The notes: generated by a model from the sequence alone, not told the origin. A DNA stretch of 64,000 nt from Prorocentrum cordatum (GCA_963575745.1 CAUYUJ010019604.1:544776-608775), one strand, 5' to 3'. Counted from the stretch's first letter, positions 51,851 to 62,149 are shown. Program-made: numbers and translations.

Positions 51851-51950
51851 CCAGGCGAGTAGTGGTGATCATGGAAGCGGGGCAGCAGACAGAGGAACAA
51901 GGGGCTGGGGAGGCCGTCGCACCCCAGGGGGGAGGGGGATGGGGGAGGAG

Positions 51951-52155
51951 TCGGAGGCGGAAGAGGAGGAGGATGATGAGGGTGGGGGGGGGGAATGAGG
52001 AGGAGGAGGAATCGGCGGAGGATGATGCTGATGTTGATAGTGATGATGCTGATGATGACGATGATGGCGGTGGTCTCGACGATGGTGATGGCGATGGCGA
52101 AGGTGATGATGATGATGATGGTGATGATGAAGGGGAGGAGGAGGAGGATAAGGGC
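51951..52155. repeat. (GGA)n and (GAT)n trinucleotide tracts
   Basis: GGAGGA words, then GATGATGATG units to about 52155. Poly-Asp/Glu translations are artefacts. Confidence 0.9.
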
Positions 52156-52179
52156 GATCAGAAGAGTCAAAGGCCTCTT

Positions 52180-52450
52180 GAATGCCTCGCGGAGTCTCTT
52201 GGGATGTCTCTTGGGATGTTATTTGAGGTCTCTTGGGCGTCTTGGGAGCCTCTCGGCGGTCCCGGGAGCTTCTTGGACCGTCTTGGGTGCCTCGTGGGAG
52301 CCTCTTGGGGCCTCTTGGGTGTATTTTTGGGGGCCCTTGGAGGCCTCTTGGGGCCTCCTGGTCGCCTCTTGGGGCCTCCTGGGCGCCGCTTGAGGCCTTT
52401 TGGGGGCGCTCTTGGGAGCCTTGGGGGCGCTCTTGGGGCCATCTTGGAGG
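52180..52450. repeat. CTCTTGGGNCC array, copy 1
   Basis: About 270 bp of 10-15 bp words like CTCTTGGGGCCTC and CTTGGGAGCC. Confidence 0.85.
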
Positions 52451-53032
52451 TGGTCGATCAAAGGAGGGGGGCCCCCCAAGTAGCCGCCCCCCTCGGGAGC
52501 CTCCCAAATCGGCCAACACCTGAGTAAAACCGATGATTTTGGCTTCCTCGCCGAGGCCGTTTTGGGCGCTCTAACTACCAGCGGCCCCCCCCGTCCAAGT
52601 CCAGGGGGGGGGGCAAGGGGGAGGGGCAAACCCCTCCCCGAAGGCGATGAAGGAGGTCGGAAGAGGAAACTCCTGGAACCACCTGCGCCCAGAGGGCCGG
52701 CGGGATTTGGAATTCTGGCCGCGGGCGCCGCGCAGGCAAAACCAACCCGCATTCCCAGGGTCGTGTTGTCTTGGTATCTTTGCGTCGCTCGCGCGTTGCG
52801 AATCGACCGGGCCATAGGTTTGCGTGTGTGTTTTTTTTCGCGCAGTGGTCGGCGAGGGCTGGTTTGTTCTGGCCGCCCCCGCGACGAGAATCCGCGGTTC
52901 CAGGGGCGCGGCTTGCCTCGGCGCGCGCCCGACGCGCCGCGCGCGAAAGGCAGGGCCAACGCGACGACGACCCCATTCGCCGACGCGCGCCGTGGAACAG
53001 CTTGGGAAGCGACGCGCTGGGACAGAGAGGAA
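52451..53032. other. No gene seen
   Basis: GC-rich sequence with G/C-runs at 52587-52612 and a T-run at 52831. Confidence 0.55.
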
Positions 53033-53765
53033 TGGCTGAGGGGGTCCATCATCGTATCATCGACCTGCCCTTCATTAGCGCCAGGAACGTTACTTTCGAT
53101 CTGATGCTTTGTAAGCACCTAGGTAGCGATATGGATTACAACGGTTCGGTGTGGTTCATGCTTGCGCACATGCGCATGCCTGGCACGGGCGATGTAAACG
53201 TTCGCCATATTCTAGCTTATTGCCCTGCCTACTGGATTAGCAACGGCATCATTGGCTATTATCGAAATTTGAAGCCAAGTACCCGTGGGGCCACGCGCCG
53301 AGGCTGAAGGGGCGCTCTCGCGAAGTGCGCTGCACGGTCAAACCTTTGCCCGAGGTTCGGGGGCGATATTCGGACGAGGACGACCAAATCCACATGATGA
53401 TTGACCTGGGGCTTCGTGTGTCGGCAAAAATCGTGGACACCATGGGCGCCTATAGTAGCGCCGGCGTTTTCCCGCCCCGGGAAGCCTTTAAGTTCTCGCA
53501 TGCATGTCGGGTGTTCGCTCATGGTCAGAAAACTGCGGCCGTGCGTTATGATGCCGGGGGCTTCTATCTGCTCGACGCCGCTTTGAAAGCGCAGTGCCGG
53601 GGCAACATTTTTGATGGGGCCAAGCACCTCAACCCTGCGATGGGGGTTTGTTACAGTGGTGAAGCGTTCATGTTCACCATGAAGACTAGCGCGAGCTCGT
53701 GTCTGCGCAGCAACGAGCTGCGCGGTAAGTATCGGTTGGGCTTGCACGACGCGCGTTTTACGTAA
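53033..53765 (+). CDS. Putative gene of unknown function, two reading blocks
   Basis: Block 1 from ATG 53033: MAEGVHHRIIDLPFISARNV, then FDLMLCKHLGSDMDYNGSVW and MLAHMRMPGTGDVNVRHILA, ending TGA 53307. Block 2, in another frame, opens after a TAG at 53238-53240 and reads KFEAKYPWGHAPRLKGRSRE, VRGRYSDEDDQIHMMIDLGL, RVFAHGQKTAAVRYDAGGFY and NPAMGVCYSGEAFMFTMKTS. It meets a consensus splice donor GTAAGT at 53725. Block 2 is the more protein-like. Composite repeat C copy 3 lies just downstream. Not recognised. Confidence 0.4.
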
Positions 53766-53774
53766 CGGCGAAGA

Positions 53775-53801
53775 CTGATTGGTTTCTAGTAGTGCCAAGA
53801 T

Positions 53802-53883
<82 letters not shown>

Positions 53884-53970
53884 CATCATGATTCCCCAGG
53901 GGGGTCTGGGCGGGATCCGGACGGGATCCGGGGGAATCCGGGGATTCCTTTTTTAGCCAACAGTACCGCC
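53775..53970. repeat. Composite repeat C head, copy 3, split by a (GA)n tract
   Basis: CTGATTGGTTTCTAGTAGTG, then 85 bp of GA repeats, then GCATCATGATTCCCCAGGGG, GGTCTGGGCGGG, CCGGAC and TTTTTTAGCCAACAGT. It matches the heads at 36753 and 37889 apart from the GA block, and lacks the 73-bp units. Confidence 0.8.
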
Positions 53971-54029
53971 CGACCTGTTTCCCCCATACCTTCCATGTAG
54001 AAGGTTCGGACGACAAAAGCGCAACATTA

Positions 54030-54115
54030 TGTCCCACTGTGTCCGTTTATGTCTTGTTTGTCTTCAAATGTCTTGATATGTCTTGCATGTCGTCAAACGT
54101 CTTGGTATGTCCTAT
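54030..54115. repeat. Short run of 10-bp TGTC words
   Basis: ATGTCCCACT, GTGTCCGTTT, ATGTCTTGTT, ATGTCTTGAT and similar words, the same decamer pattern as the satellite at 59.56-60.29 kb. Confidence 0.75.
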
Positions 54116-54119
54116 ATTT

Positions 54120-54420
54120 GGGTCAAAACTCACCATCATCATCATCACCATCATCATCATCACCATCATCACCATCACCACCATCATCATCATCATCAGT
54201 GCCATCATCATTATCATCACCATCAGTGCCATCACAAGTATCATTATCAACTTCATCACCATCATCATCACCATCATCATCGTCATCCTCACTTCTCCCT
54301 CGAACCGTCATCGGTGTCATCACCATTGCCATCACCATCATCGTCATAATCATCATCACCATCATGATAATGACTGTCATGATGGGCATGAGGATGATCG
54401 GGATGAACAGCATGAGAAGT
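54120..54420. repeat. (CAT/CAC)n trinucleotide array
   Basis: CATCATCACCATCA units over about 300 bp, with some unique words after 54290. Confidence 0.95.
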
Positions 54421-54509
54421 TTAGCCCAAATCCTCACCATGCCAGCGTGCCCGATCCCACGACCGCGGCACTTCCCTTATTTTCGAGGCCAACCCCTTCC
54501 CCCATGGAC

Positions 54510-54753
54510 GCCCCGTGGGTGGCACGCCCCGCCCAACTCGACGGACACGTTTATCGTCATGGATACGATCAAGCTGGAAGGCCTTTTCTGGATCATTCCA
54601 GGCGGCGGCAGTTTGGAACTCTGCTTCGAGGGGCCGCCTGGCCTCTCGGAGATCACGTGCCTGGTCTTCAGGTGGGGCCATGCGTGCGGCTACCCATGGC
54701 CGCCCAGGGCGCACTTAAACGGTGGACCGCGTCTCCCCGTAAGATCCGTGTGA
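54510..54753 (+). CDS. Possible coding exon
   Basis: One frame reads STDTFIVMDTIKLEGLFWII, PGGGSLELCFEGPPGLSEIT, then CLVFRWGHACGYPWPPRAHL, and ends LPVRSV-TGA. Natural composition over about 70 residues. Function unknown. Confidence 0.3.
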
Positions 54754-55272
54754 GGGGCGCGCCGAAAGTTTGCATCTAGATCTTGCCCCATGCCCCTGGT
54801 GCCACGTGCACGAACGATGGTCAGGAGCCAGTGCTTCATCACCCGGTGAAGGTAGGGTGGCAAAAACAAAAAATCAAACAAACCATCGTGGCCGAGTGGC
54901 CGAGGCGAGAGAGCAATTCCGAGCGACCGAACGGCTCCTCCACCTCCAGCTCCCCCCCCCTCGTTCTTTCATGCTGCAACCCTCCCTTCTCCTCCCTCCT
55001 CCTTCCTCCTTCTTCCTCATTCCTCTCTTCTCCCCCCTTATCACCCCTCCCCTATCCTACTCATCATGTTTTCTTCTCCATCCTCATTCCTCCACACCCC
55101 TTCCCCGCTGCAGGTCCCCTCTTGTCCTCTCTCACCATCCATGCTCATCCCTCCTCCTTCCTCCTCCGCTTACCTATCTCATCATTCCTCCTCCTCCTCC
55201 TCCTCGATCGGCTCGAGCGGTTCCAGAGGCTGCCCTGCCCTCGCACCCCCGCAGGGGCTTCAGAGTTCCGCG
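54754..55272. other. No gene seen: polypyrimidine tract
   Basis: 54940-55205 is C/T-rich with TCCTCCTCC words. The word GTGGCCGAGTGGCCGAGGCG at 54889 resembles a tRNA-Leu/Ser D-arm, but no full tRNA can be built. Confidence 0.6.
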
Positions 55273-55563
55273 ATGGCGGACATCCAGGGCCGCATCAGCA
55301 AAGCGATTAAGGAGATCGCGGGCGCAAAGACTGACGGCGACCTCATCTCGTGGAACACCCGCGGGAGCAAACGCACGCGAGGATTGGCTACATACTTGCT
55401 CGAGACGGGGCAATGGAGGCTCGCGCGCAGGCTCCAGGAGATCAGCCCGACCCTCCGGTTCGACATCGGAGACTTAGAGATTGGGACGTTCGGGGCGCCA
55501 CGGGTTGAAACATACCCCAGGAGGGGGGGGGGGGGGGGGGGGGGGGGAGGAGGAGGAAGGTGA
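55273..55563 (+). CDS. Possible coding exon (MADIQGRISKAIKE...)
   Basis: From ATG 55273: MADIQGRISKAIKEIAGAKT, DGDLISWNTRGSKRTRGLAT, YLLETGQWRLARRLQEISPT, then LRFDIGDLEIGTFGAPRVET. About 82 natural-looking residues; then a long G-run (55524-55547) makes poly-Gly to the stop. The exon probably ends near 55.52 kb. Function unknown. Confidence 0.4.
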   Translation: MADIQGRISKAIKEIAGAKTDGDLISWNTRGSKRTRGLATYLLETGQWRLARRLQEISPTLRFDIGDLEIGTFGAPRVETYPRRGGGGGGGGGGGR

Positions 55564-55639
55564 AAACAGGCAGGAAAATTAGGACGAGGAGTAACCCCAG
55601 TGCGACCCTACCTAGAAGTTGGAGCCCCCTAGGAAAGCA

Positions 55640-56110
55640 GCGTTAGTTGCCATGCTATGCTATACCATGCTATGCTGCGCCATGTTATGCTATGCTATGC
55701 TTTGCTATGAAATGATGTGCGATGCTATGCTATGCTGTGATATGGTATGCTGCGCTATGCTACGTTATACTATGCTAAGCTACGATATGTCATGCTGCGC
55801 TGTGCTATGCTAAGCTATGAAATGATATGCTATGCTATGCAGCGCTGTTCTATGCTGTGCTGTTTTGCGCTATGCTATGATCTGATATGATATGCTGCGC
55901 CGCGCTATGCTATACTGGGCTATGCTATGATATGCTGTGCTGCGCTATGCTGTGCTACGCTATGCTACGCTGTGCTCTGCTATGCTAAAGCTCAGCGAAG
56001 CTAAGACGAAGGTAAGGTAAGCTAATATAAACCTGAGCTAATATGAGGCTAAGCTAAGCTACGATGAAATAAGCTAAGCTAAAATGAGATCAGCAACGCT
56101 AAGCTAAGGG
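55640..56110. repeat. Pentamer array GCTAT changing to GCTAA
   Basis: 55640-55985 is (GCTAT/GCTGC)n with many variants. From 55985 to 56110 the unit becomes GCTAA. Confidence 0.9.
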
Positions 56111-56522
56111 GACGTAGCTGGGGGAACCGCGGGGCGGATCCTGGGGGAACCGCCCGGGGCGAGGCCCGCTGCCCGGCCTCTTTAACATAGAGAGTAAGAA
56201 CCCTTCTAGGCAGAGCCTAGGTAAGGGGACTCGGGTGCCCCGCCGAGATGGCCTGCGAGCAGGCGAAGAGGCTCTTGGATCTGCTCAGCGCGTGGAGGCG
56301 CATCGAGAGGTGAGGTCGCTTTCAAACGGGCCGCCCGCATCAGACGACATATGGCCGACGCCTATAGCTCCTTCGCCCTGATCTTTTACCTCGTCCTCTC
56401 CTGATCCTCCCCCCCCCCCCCCCCCCCCCCCCCTCCCGCTTGCCTTGTTATGCCCCCCATCCCCCTCCCCCGCCTCCCAGTTTATCCTCGACGTCGCCCA
56501 GGGGGTCTGATGCGGCCCCCAT
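56111..56522. other. No clear gene; 21-codon ORF and long C-run
   Basis: An ATG at 56249 opens a 21-codon ORF (MACEQAKRLLDLLSAWRRIER) ending at AGG-TGAGG, which could be a short exon with a GTGAGG donor. A C-run lies at 56409-56433. Confidence 0.3.
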
Positions 56523-56993
56523 TTGAGAGCAGCGCCGCCCTCAAGGGAAGAGCACGAAGTGCCCGAGGAGCTCGCCAAACTCACGTCGAAGCCGCTGCCC
56601 CCGATAGCGATGCCGACACCACAGCAGCAGCGCGCAGACACTCAGAGGCGAATGGGCCGCATGATGATGGAGAGCTCAGACGACGACGCGGCGGTGACAT
56701 CTGACATTGGCAAGGGCAAGGGCAGTCGCAGCCACAGCAGCAAGGGCAAGGCCAGCAGCAAGGGCAAGGGCACAGGCACAGCCACAGCAGCAAGAGCAAG
56801 GCAGTTGCAGGACGCCAGCGGCAGCAGCAACGCATCGCAAGCACAGCCCTTGCAGGGCGCCAGCCCAGACACCAGCGGGGGCGCCAGCCGCGAGGCCGAG
56901 GGCGAGGAGAGCGAGGGCGCTCCTCTCCTCCATCCTCTTCGTCTCGTTGTCAACTCCTCCTCCTTCATATCCTCGCCGGGGCCGAAGGAGTAG
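56523..56993 (+). CDS. Low-complexity ORF, doubtful
   Basis: Open frame whose first ATG is at 56610 (MPTPQQQRADTQRRMGRMMM), followed by an acidic patch and KGKGSRSHSSKGKASSKGKG, then Ser/Ala/Gly-rich sequence to TAG. It may be a disordered protein or a repeat-driven frame; the AAGGGCAAGGGCA repeat at 56710-56780 favours the latter. Confidence 0.25.
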   Translation: MRAAPPSREEHEVPEELAKLTSKPLPPIAMPTPQQQRADTQRRMGRMMMESSDDDAAVTSDIGKGKGSRSHSSKGKASSKGKGTGTATAARARQLQDASGSSNASQAQPLQGASPDTSGGASREAEGEESEGAPLLHPLRLVVNSSSFISSPGPKE

Positions 56994-57062
56994 CGCGCAG
57001 CGCGCGCACTCGTGGGGTGGCCACGGCGACAATTTCAGTGAAGAAAACACGAATCTAGCCTC

Positions 57063-57590
57063 TGTGCCTGGGTTGTGGGTCACTCTGTGCCTGGGTTTCG
57101 GGTCACTGTGCCTGGGATGGGGGTGAGACAAGAGGATGCCCGCCCCATCAGTGTGCCTGGAGTGTGGGTCACTGTGCCTGGGTTGTGGATCACTGCGCCT
57201 GGGTTGTGGGTCACCGTGCCTGGGTTGTGGGTCACTGTGTCTGGGCTGTGGGTCACTGTGCCTGGGTTGAGGGTCAGTAAGACAGAAGGAAGCCAACCCC
57301 ACGTGCCTGGTGTGTGGGTCGCTGTGCCTGGGTTGTGGATCACTGCGCCTGGGTTGTGGGTCACCGTGCCTGGGTTGTGGGTCACTGTGCCTGAGTCGAG
57401 GGTCAGTAAGACAGGAGGAAGCCCACCCCGTCACTGTGTTTGGAGTGTGGGTCACTGCGCCTGGGTTGTGAATCACAGCGCCTGGGTTGTGGGGGGAAGC
57501 CCATGTGGGTCACTGTGCCTGGGTTGTGGGTCACTGCGCACTGTGCGCCTGGGTTGTGGGTCACAATGCCTGGACTGCGGGTCAGAGGCT
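57063..57590. repeat. 21-bp tandem repeat
   Basis: Units like GTGCCTGGGTTGTGGGTCAC-T, diverged, about 22 copies with small insertions. As 21 is a multiple of 3, one frame gives a seven-residue VPGLWVT repeat; not called a gene. Confidence 0.92.
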
Positions 57591-57839
57591 TGATGAGAAA
57601 GCCTCCTGGGGCATCCCAGGCGCGCCACCCCTGCAACTCAGCGCTTGGGCTCAATGAGGTGCCTTAAATTCAGATTTGCCACCGACTGCAGCGGATGCGA
57701 TGCCCCAACCTTCGCCTTGAAGCAAACGTCGTTCGTCAAGGACAAGCGCATGCGTTTGCGGCAGCGGTGGGCCTCGGACATAAGCGACGCCTAGTGGCCT
57801 TCGGCAAAGCCCGCCAGCCTGCCTGGAACGAAGGGCGTC

Positions 57840-58075
57840 TTGAGGTCCTTTTGGGGGCCTGTTCGGCTCCCATCAGGGGCCCCCTGGGGCCTTTCGGAGC
57901 CCTCTTGGGCCGCCCCAGAGCCCCTTCGGACGTCGTCGAGCCCTCATGGGCCGATCGTGAAAGCTTCTTAGGCCGTCTGGGAGCGCTGAACATCCGCAGC
58001 CTCGGGCCTCTTGGTAATCAGTGGAGCCCCATGTGGCCGTCTTGGGGGCCTCTTAGACTGCCTTGAGGTTGTTTT
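57840..58075. repeat. CTCTTGGGNCC array, copy 2
   Basis: Degenerate words (TTTTGGGGGCCTG, CCCTCTTGGGCC, GTCTTGGGGGCC) directly before the methyltransferase. Confidence 0.75.
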
Positions 58076-58096
58076 GGTGCATTTCGTAACAAAATC

Positions 58097-59281
58097 ATGG
58101 GACCTCCTACAAGGCCAGGGGGCACTCCTGCCAACGCCTTGCTGGCACGGCTGCGGATTTGTCGTCGTTTCATCTGCGCTAACCATCGGCCAAAATATCT
58201 ATTCAGCGACATGGCCAAGCGGGACGCTAGAGAGTTGAACTTGCATAGGAAGCCTCTGGATTGTCTCATTCTTGGTTTTCCCTGCCAACCATTTTCGGCA
58301 CTGGGAATGAAGCGAGGCTGGAAAGACAAGCGGAAATCGAAGCCATACAAAGCATTTACAGACCTTTTGAAGGAGTATCCAGGTTGCATAAAGTCTGCGC
58401 TCATTGAGAATGCGAAAGGACTGGTGACTCACGACAAAGGCAGATCGTTGATGCGCGTGCTGACAGATTTAGGTCGCTTAGGATTTAAAGTACGGTGGTG
58501 GATATATTCGTCGAGCGACTTCGGTTTGCCCCAGAGACGTCAGCGGGCGCGGTTTCTCGGGAGTCACAATAGTGTCGCAGCGATGCCTAAACTCCCTCGC
58601 CAACCATGCCCAAATGCGCCGCCCATAGGTGACTTTTTATCAGACGACAGAGGCCCTCATGGAGCGCTGCCGACCGCGGAGCCCGGCGCCCATGCAGCGT
58701 GCAATTTAAAATGCGTTCTTAGACGCCTCAAGAAGCTTGGGCACGACCCTGACACAGAGGATTGGGTCATAGATGTCGAGTCGAAGGCTTGCGCCGCATC
58801 CGCTGGGATTCCTTCGGCCCCTTGTGTATTTTCGGGCCCATTGCATGCCCGCAGCGCGGGGCAACACACCATTTTCTGATTGGTGGCGTGGCCGCAGAGT
58901 GCGCCGGCGGATTCTTCGCGGCGATATGTCACAGGATATAAGGACTTCTCTCCCGCGCTGACACGCTCGCGCGGGGCGGGATTCTGGGTCGCGCCCCGGC
59001 GCAGGCGTTTAACGGCGGCAGAGCAATTTGCAATTCAAGGTTTTTCGCCCGAAGGCATCGCTGCAGTGGGATTCGCCCTCCAAATGGGGCAACTAGCAGG
59101 CAACACTATGTCCCTGCCAGTTCTCGCTCACATTTTTGAATCTCTTATACCAGGCTTGTCCAGGAGGCTCTTGCTGTGCCCGACGACCCCAGCTTCCTTT
59201 CCACTTGAGTTGTTCAAGAGGGGTCTCAAGCGCACATCTAGCATGTCCCCTCAGAGGGGCCAGGCGGAGTACCCGAGGTAG
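58097..59281 (+). CDS. C5-cytosine DNA methyltransferase-like, interrupted, motif I not seen
   Basis: Transfers methyl groups to cytosine C5 in DNA if active. Block 1 from ATG 58097: KYLFSDMAKRDARELN; DCLILGFPCQPFSALGMKRG (motif IV, catalytic Cys 58283-58285); ALIENAKGLV (motif VI, ENA for ENV); SSSDFGLPQRRQRARFLG (motif VIII); WVIDVES. It stops at TGA 58877-58879. The same frame then gives DFSPALTRSRGAGFWVAPRR, RRLTAAEQFAIQGFSPEGI (motif IX) and LQMGQLAGNTMSLPVLAHIF (motif X), to a TAG at 59279-59281. Between them another frame (58845-58960, GNTPFSDWWRGRRVRRRI) looks more natural than the frame with the TGA. So two compensating frameshifts, a small intron, or TGA readthrough are all possible. 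Motif I should lie upstream but is not seen; the copy is truncated or has an upstream exon. Confidence 0.75.
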
Positions 59282-59555
59282 ATACAGGCTCCTCGGAAAC
59301 ATAATGCTGTGCTGCCGCCGCAGCGGCTCTGCACTCCTCTGCGCCAGTGCGGCAGGCTTTTGGACCTGCTGACCCAGGCAAAATCCAGACCGCTGTGTCT
59401 CGGGTGGCATTGGGGGGTCGCTTAGTTTGACTTGCACGGGAGGGCACGTTGCAGCATCAGCGATGTGTACTGCGTTTGTTCCTGCTGAAAGGTCGGGGAG
59501 CCTCACGGTGCACCAAATGCCCCAAGATGTATGTGGCTTACCCTGAATTCCTCTT
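59282..59555. other. No gene seen downstream of the methyltransferase
   Basis: Unique, moderately GC-rich sequence with short ORFs on both strands, none protein-like. Confidence 0.55.
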
Positions 59556-60290
59556 GGTGTCGCTACGTGTCCCAAAGTGTCTTCGCATGTCCTTGGATGT
59601 CTCGTGGTAATGTTACGTGTCCCGCGGTGTCTTCGAATGTCCCTGGATGTCTCGTCGTGTCGCTACGTGTCCCGCGGTGTCTTCGAATGTCCCTGGATGT
59701 CTCTTGGTGTCGCTACGTGTCCCGCGGTGTCTTCGAATGTCCCTGGATGTCTCTTGGTGTCGCTCGGTGTCCCGTGGAATCTCCGCGTGTCCCTGAATGT
59801 CTCTTGGTGCCTCTACGTGTCCCGCGTTGTCTTCGAATGTCCCTGGATGTCTCTTCGCGTCGCTACGTGTCCCGCGTTGTCTTCGAATGTCCCCCGCTAC
59901 GTGTCCCACTGTGTCTTCGCATGTCCCTGGATGTCGCTTGGTGTCGCTGCGTGTCCTACGGTGTCTCCGAATGTCCTTGGATGTCTCCTGGTGTCGCCAC
60001 ATGTCCCACGGTGTCTCTGCATGTCCCTGGATGTCCCTTGGTGTCGCTATGTGTCCCACGGTGTCTCCCAGTGTCCCTGGATGTTTCCTGGTGTCGCTAC
60101 ATGTCCCACGGTGTCTTCGAGAGTCCCTGGAGGTCTCCTGGTATCGCTATGTCCCGCGGTGTCTCCGAATGTCCCTGAATGCCTCTTGGTGTCGCTACGT
60201 GCCCCGCGGTGTCTTCGAATGCCCCTGAATGCCTCTTGGTGTCACTACGTGTCCCGCGGTGTCTTCGCAGGGCCCTGATTGCCCCTGCGT
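59556..60290. repeat. 50-bp satellite made of five 10-bp RTGTC units
   Basis: The unit reads GTGTCGCTAC, GTGTCCCGCG, GTGTCTTCGA, ATGTCCCTGG, ATGTCTCTTG. About 15 units run from 59561 to 60290 with few indels (for example copies starting at 59661 and 59711). Long ORFs in all three plus frames and on the minus strand come from the repeat. Confidence 0.93.
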
Positions 60291-60838
60291 GTCTTTCGAT
60301 ATCGATTGATGGCTACCTACTGTTTGCGACGCCCGCAGGTCTCATACCCCGCGCCGCGCAATTATCAATGTGTCCTCGTCCTCCTCGTTGTTCCTCGCCC
60401 TCGCCTCCTCCTCCTCCTCCCCCCCCTTCCCCCTCCCCCGGGAGGCCTCCGGGGTGGGGGCGAGCGGGGGGCGGCGCAGCGCGCGGCGCCCGCGGCCCCC
60501 GCGACCGCCCCGCCGCCGCCCTCGCCCCGCCCCGCCGCCCCGCCGCCCCGGGGGGGATAGAGGCAGAGGTAGAGGAAAGAGCAAGAGGGCGAGGAGAAAG
60601 AGGAATAGGAAGAGGCTATGAACAGGACGAGGAGGAGGATCATAAAGAGGAGCAGGGAGGGCGAGGAAGAGGAAGAGGGACAGGAAGAGGAAGAGGATGG
60701 CAAACTGCCAACCTCATGATCGCGAGTGAAACTAGCGGGGGGCCGTGGGTCAAACAATTCATTTTGCAAAAAGGGCTTGCGCAGAGGGGCCCGTGGCGGA
60801 GGGTGGTCCCGTCGGGCCTTGCCACCGAAACCTACGAA
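60291..60838. other. No gene seen: CTCCTC tract, GC-rich block, (GGAAGA) tract
   Basis: 60395-60440 pyrimidine-rich, 60440-60560 GC-rich, 60560-60705 AGAGGAAGAGG-rich. Confidence 0.6.
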
Positions 60839-60885
60839 ATTCCTGACGCTTCGCGTATCCCCACCAGCCCATCCAGAAACGATCA
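60839..60885. repeat. 45-bp conserved word D, copy 2
   Basis: CCTGACGCTTCGCGTATCCC followed by CACCAGCCCATCCAGAAACG; see copy 1 at 51806-51850. Downstream similarity continues weakly (GGGGAGTTGGTGAATCA against GGCGAGTAGTGGTGATCA). Confidence 0.85.
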
Positions 60886-61039
60886 GCAGGGGAGTTGGTG
60901 AATCAGGGGCTTGGAAGTTTAGGATGGAAATCGGTGCAAACTACGATGGTGCTTCGATGAATGGTGAGGGGTGTTTCGATGACTCGCAATGGCTGTTGCG
61001 CTGATTTGTCTGCCAAACTCGCGTGCGTTTCGGAACTTG

Positions 61040-61430
61040 GAGCCATCTTGAAGCTCTCTTGGGGTTATCGTGGGGCCCTCTTGGGGCCCTGCTGGAGCTC
61101 GTCCTCGGGGCTCTCCTGAGGTCCTCCTAGGGCCTTCTTGGAGCCCCCTTGGGGTTCATTTGGGGCGCATTGGGGCCCTCCTGGGGCTCTTTTGGGGGAA
61201 GGGGGGGGGGGGGGGGGAGGGGGTCTGGGAGGCCTCTTGGGCCGCATTGATCAAAACAATGGGGGGTCTCAATTCCCAACGCCCCCCCGGAGGCTCAAAC
61301 ATGCGGTATTGGGGCCCTCTTGGGCCGCTTTTGGAGCGCCCTTGGGCGCTCTTGGGGCTGTCGTGGGGCCCTCTCGGGCCCCTATCGGGGCTATCTGGAG
61401 CCGTCTTGGGGCCATCTTGGGGCCCCGAGA
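61040..61430. repeat. CTCTTGGGNCC array, copy 3
   Basis: Words like CTCTTGGGGCCCT and CTTGGGGCC over about 390 bp, with a G-run at 61200-61218 and TTGATCAAAACAATGGGG inside, which resembles GGTCGATCAAAGGAGGGG at the end of copy 1. Confidence 0.85.
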
Positions 61431-62149
61431 ACCCATCGGCGAAAAAACAAGAAGGCAACTCAGCGTGATTTTCTGTTGGTGTTTTGAAGAGTTGGGCCGC
61501 TTGGGAGGGTCCTTGGAGGCCTTGGAGGGCGCTTGAAACCGTCTCGAGGCCGTCTTGAAGCCTCTTGGGCTTGTCGGAAGCTAACGTGACCCGTCTACCG
61601 CAATCGATATTCGACCATCCTGGAGGCCACCTTGCGCTCTCTGAAGCCCTCTTGGAGCCATCTTGGACATCGCGGGGACGCCAGTCCAGACGCAGGGAGG
61701 CGGGGGGGAGGTAGACCCCCCGAGCAGGGAAAAGGCGCATTCAACCACAAACACAAACGCGCACGCACGTCCCGTCGGGCCCTGCCCTCGAAATCTCGGA
61801 CATACTCGCGCATTCAATCGCAAACACAAGCGCGCGCGCGCGCACGAGCACAGCGGACTGCGACAACCGAGCACGTGCATATATGCCGGCGGAACGCGGC
61901 AAACGTAATCCACGCACCCTGCGCGCCAGCGGGCCGCGACGACCGAGCGGGCGAAAGGCAAGCGGCCTGGGGCGCTGACGTCGTCGGCATCGTCGTCGTT
62001 CGTCGTCGTCGTCGCGGCCCACTCTCTCGCAAGGATCCGCGGACGTCGATTGAAACTGACAAATCCCACATGCGGTCACGCGATGCCTAAGCAAATTAGC
62101 GCGGCGAAGGACCCAACCACATGTTGCTGTCAATGCAGCAGTTGTGAGT
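61431..62149. other. No gene seen
   Basis: GC-rich sequence with CGCGCGCGCG near 61830 and GTCGTCGTC at 61990-62015. Open frames on both strands without natural protein pattern. Confidence 0.55.

Noticed and set aside
53033-53240. An intron from GTAAGC (53111) to TTAG (53240)
   Set aside because: Joining these sites puts the second block in the wrong phase and meets a stop.
54885-54915. tRNA D-arm-like GTGGCCGAGTGGCCGAGGCG
   Set aside because: No anticodon arm or T-arm at the right distance.
59531-60278. CPWMSLGVATCPAVSSN-type repeat proteins
   Set aside because: 50-bp satellite read through all three phases. Not coding.
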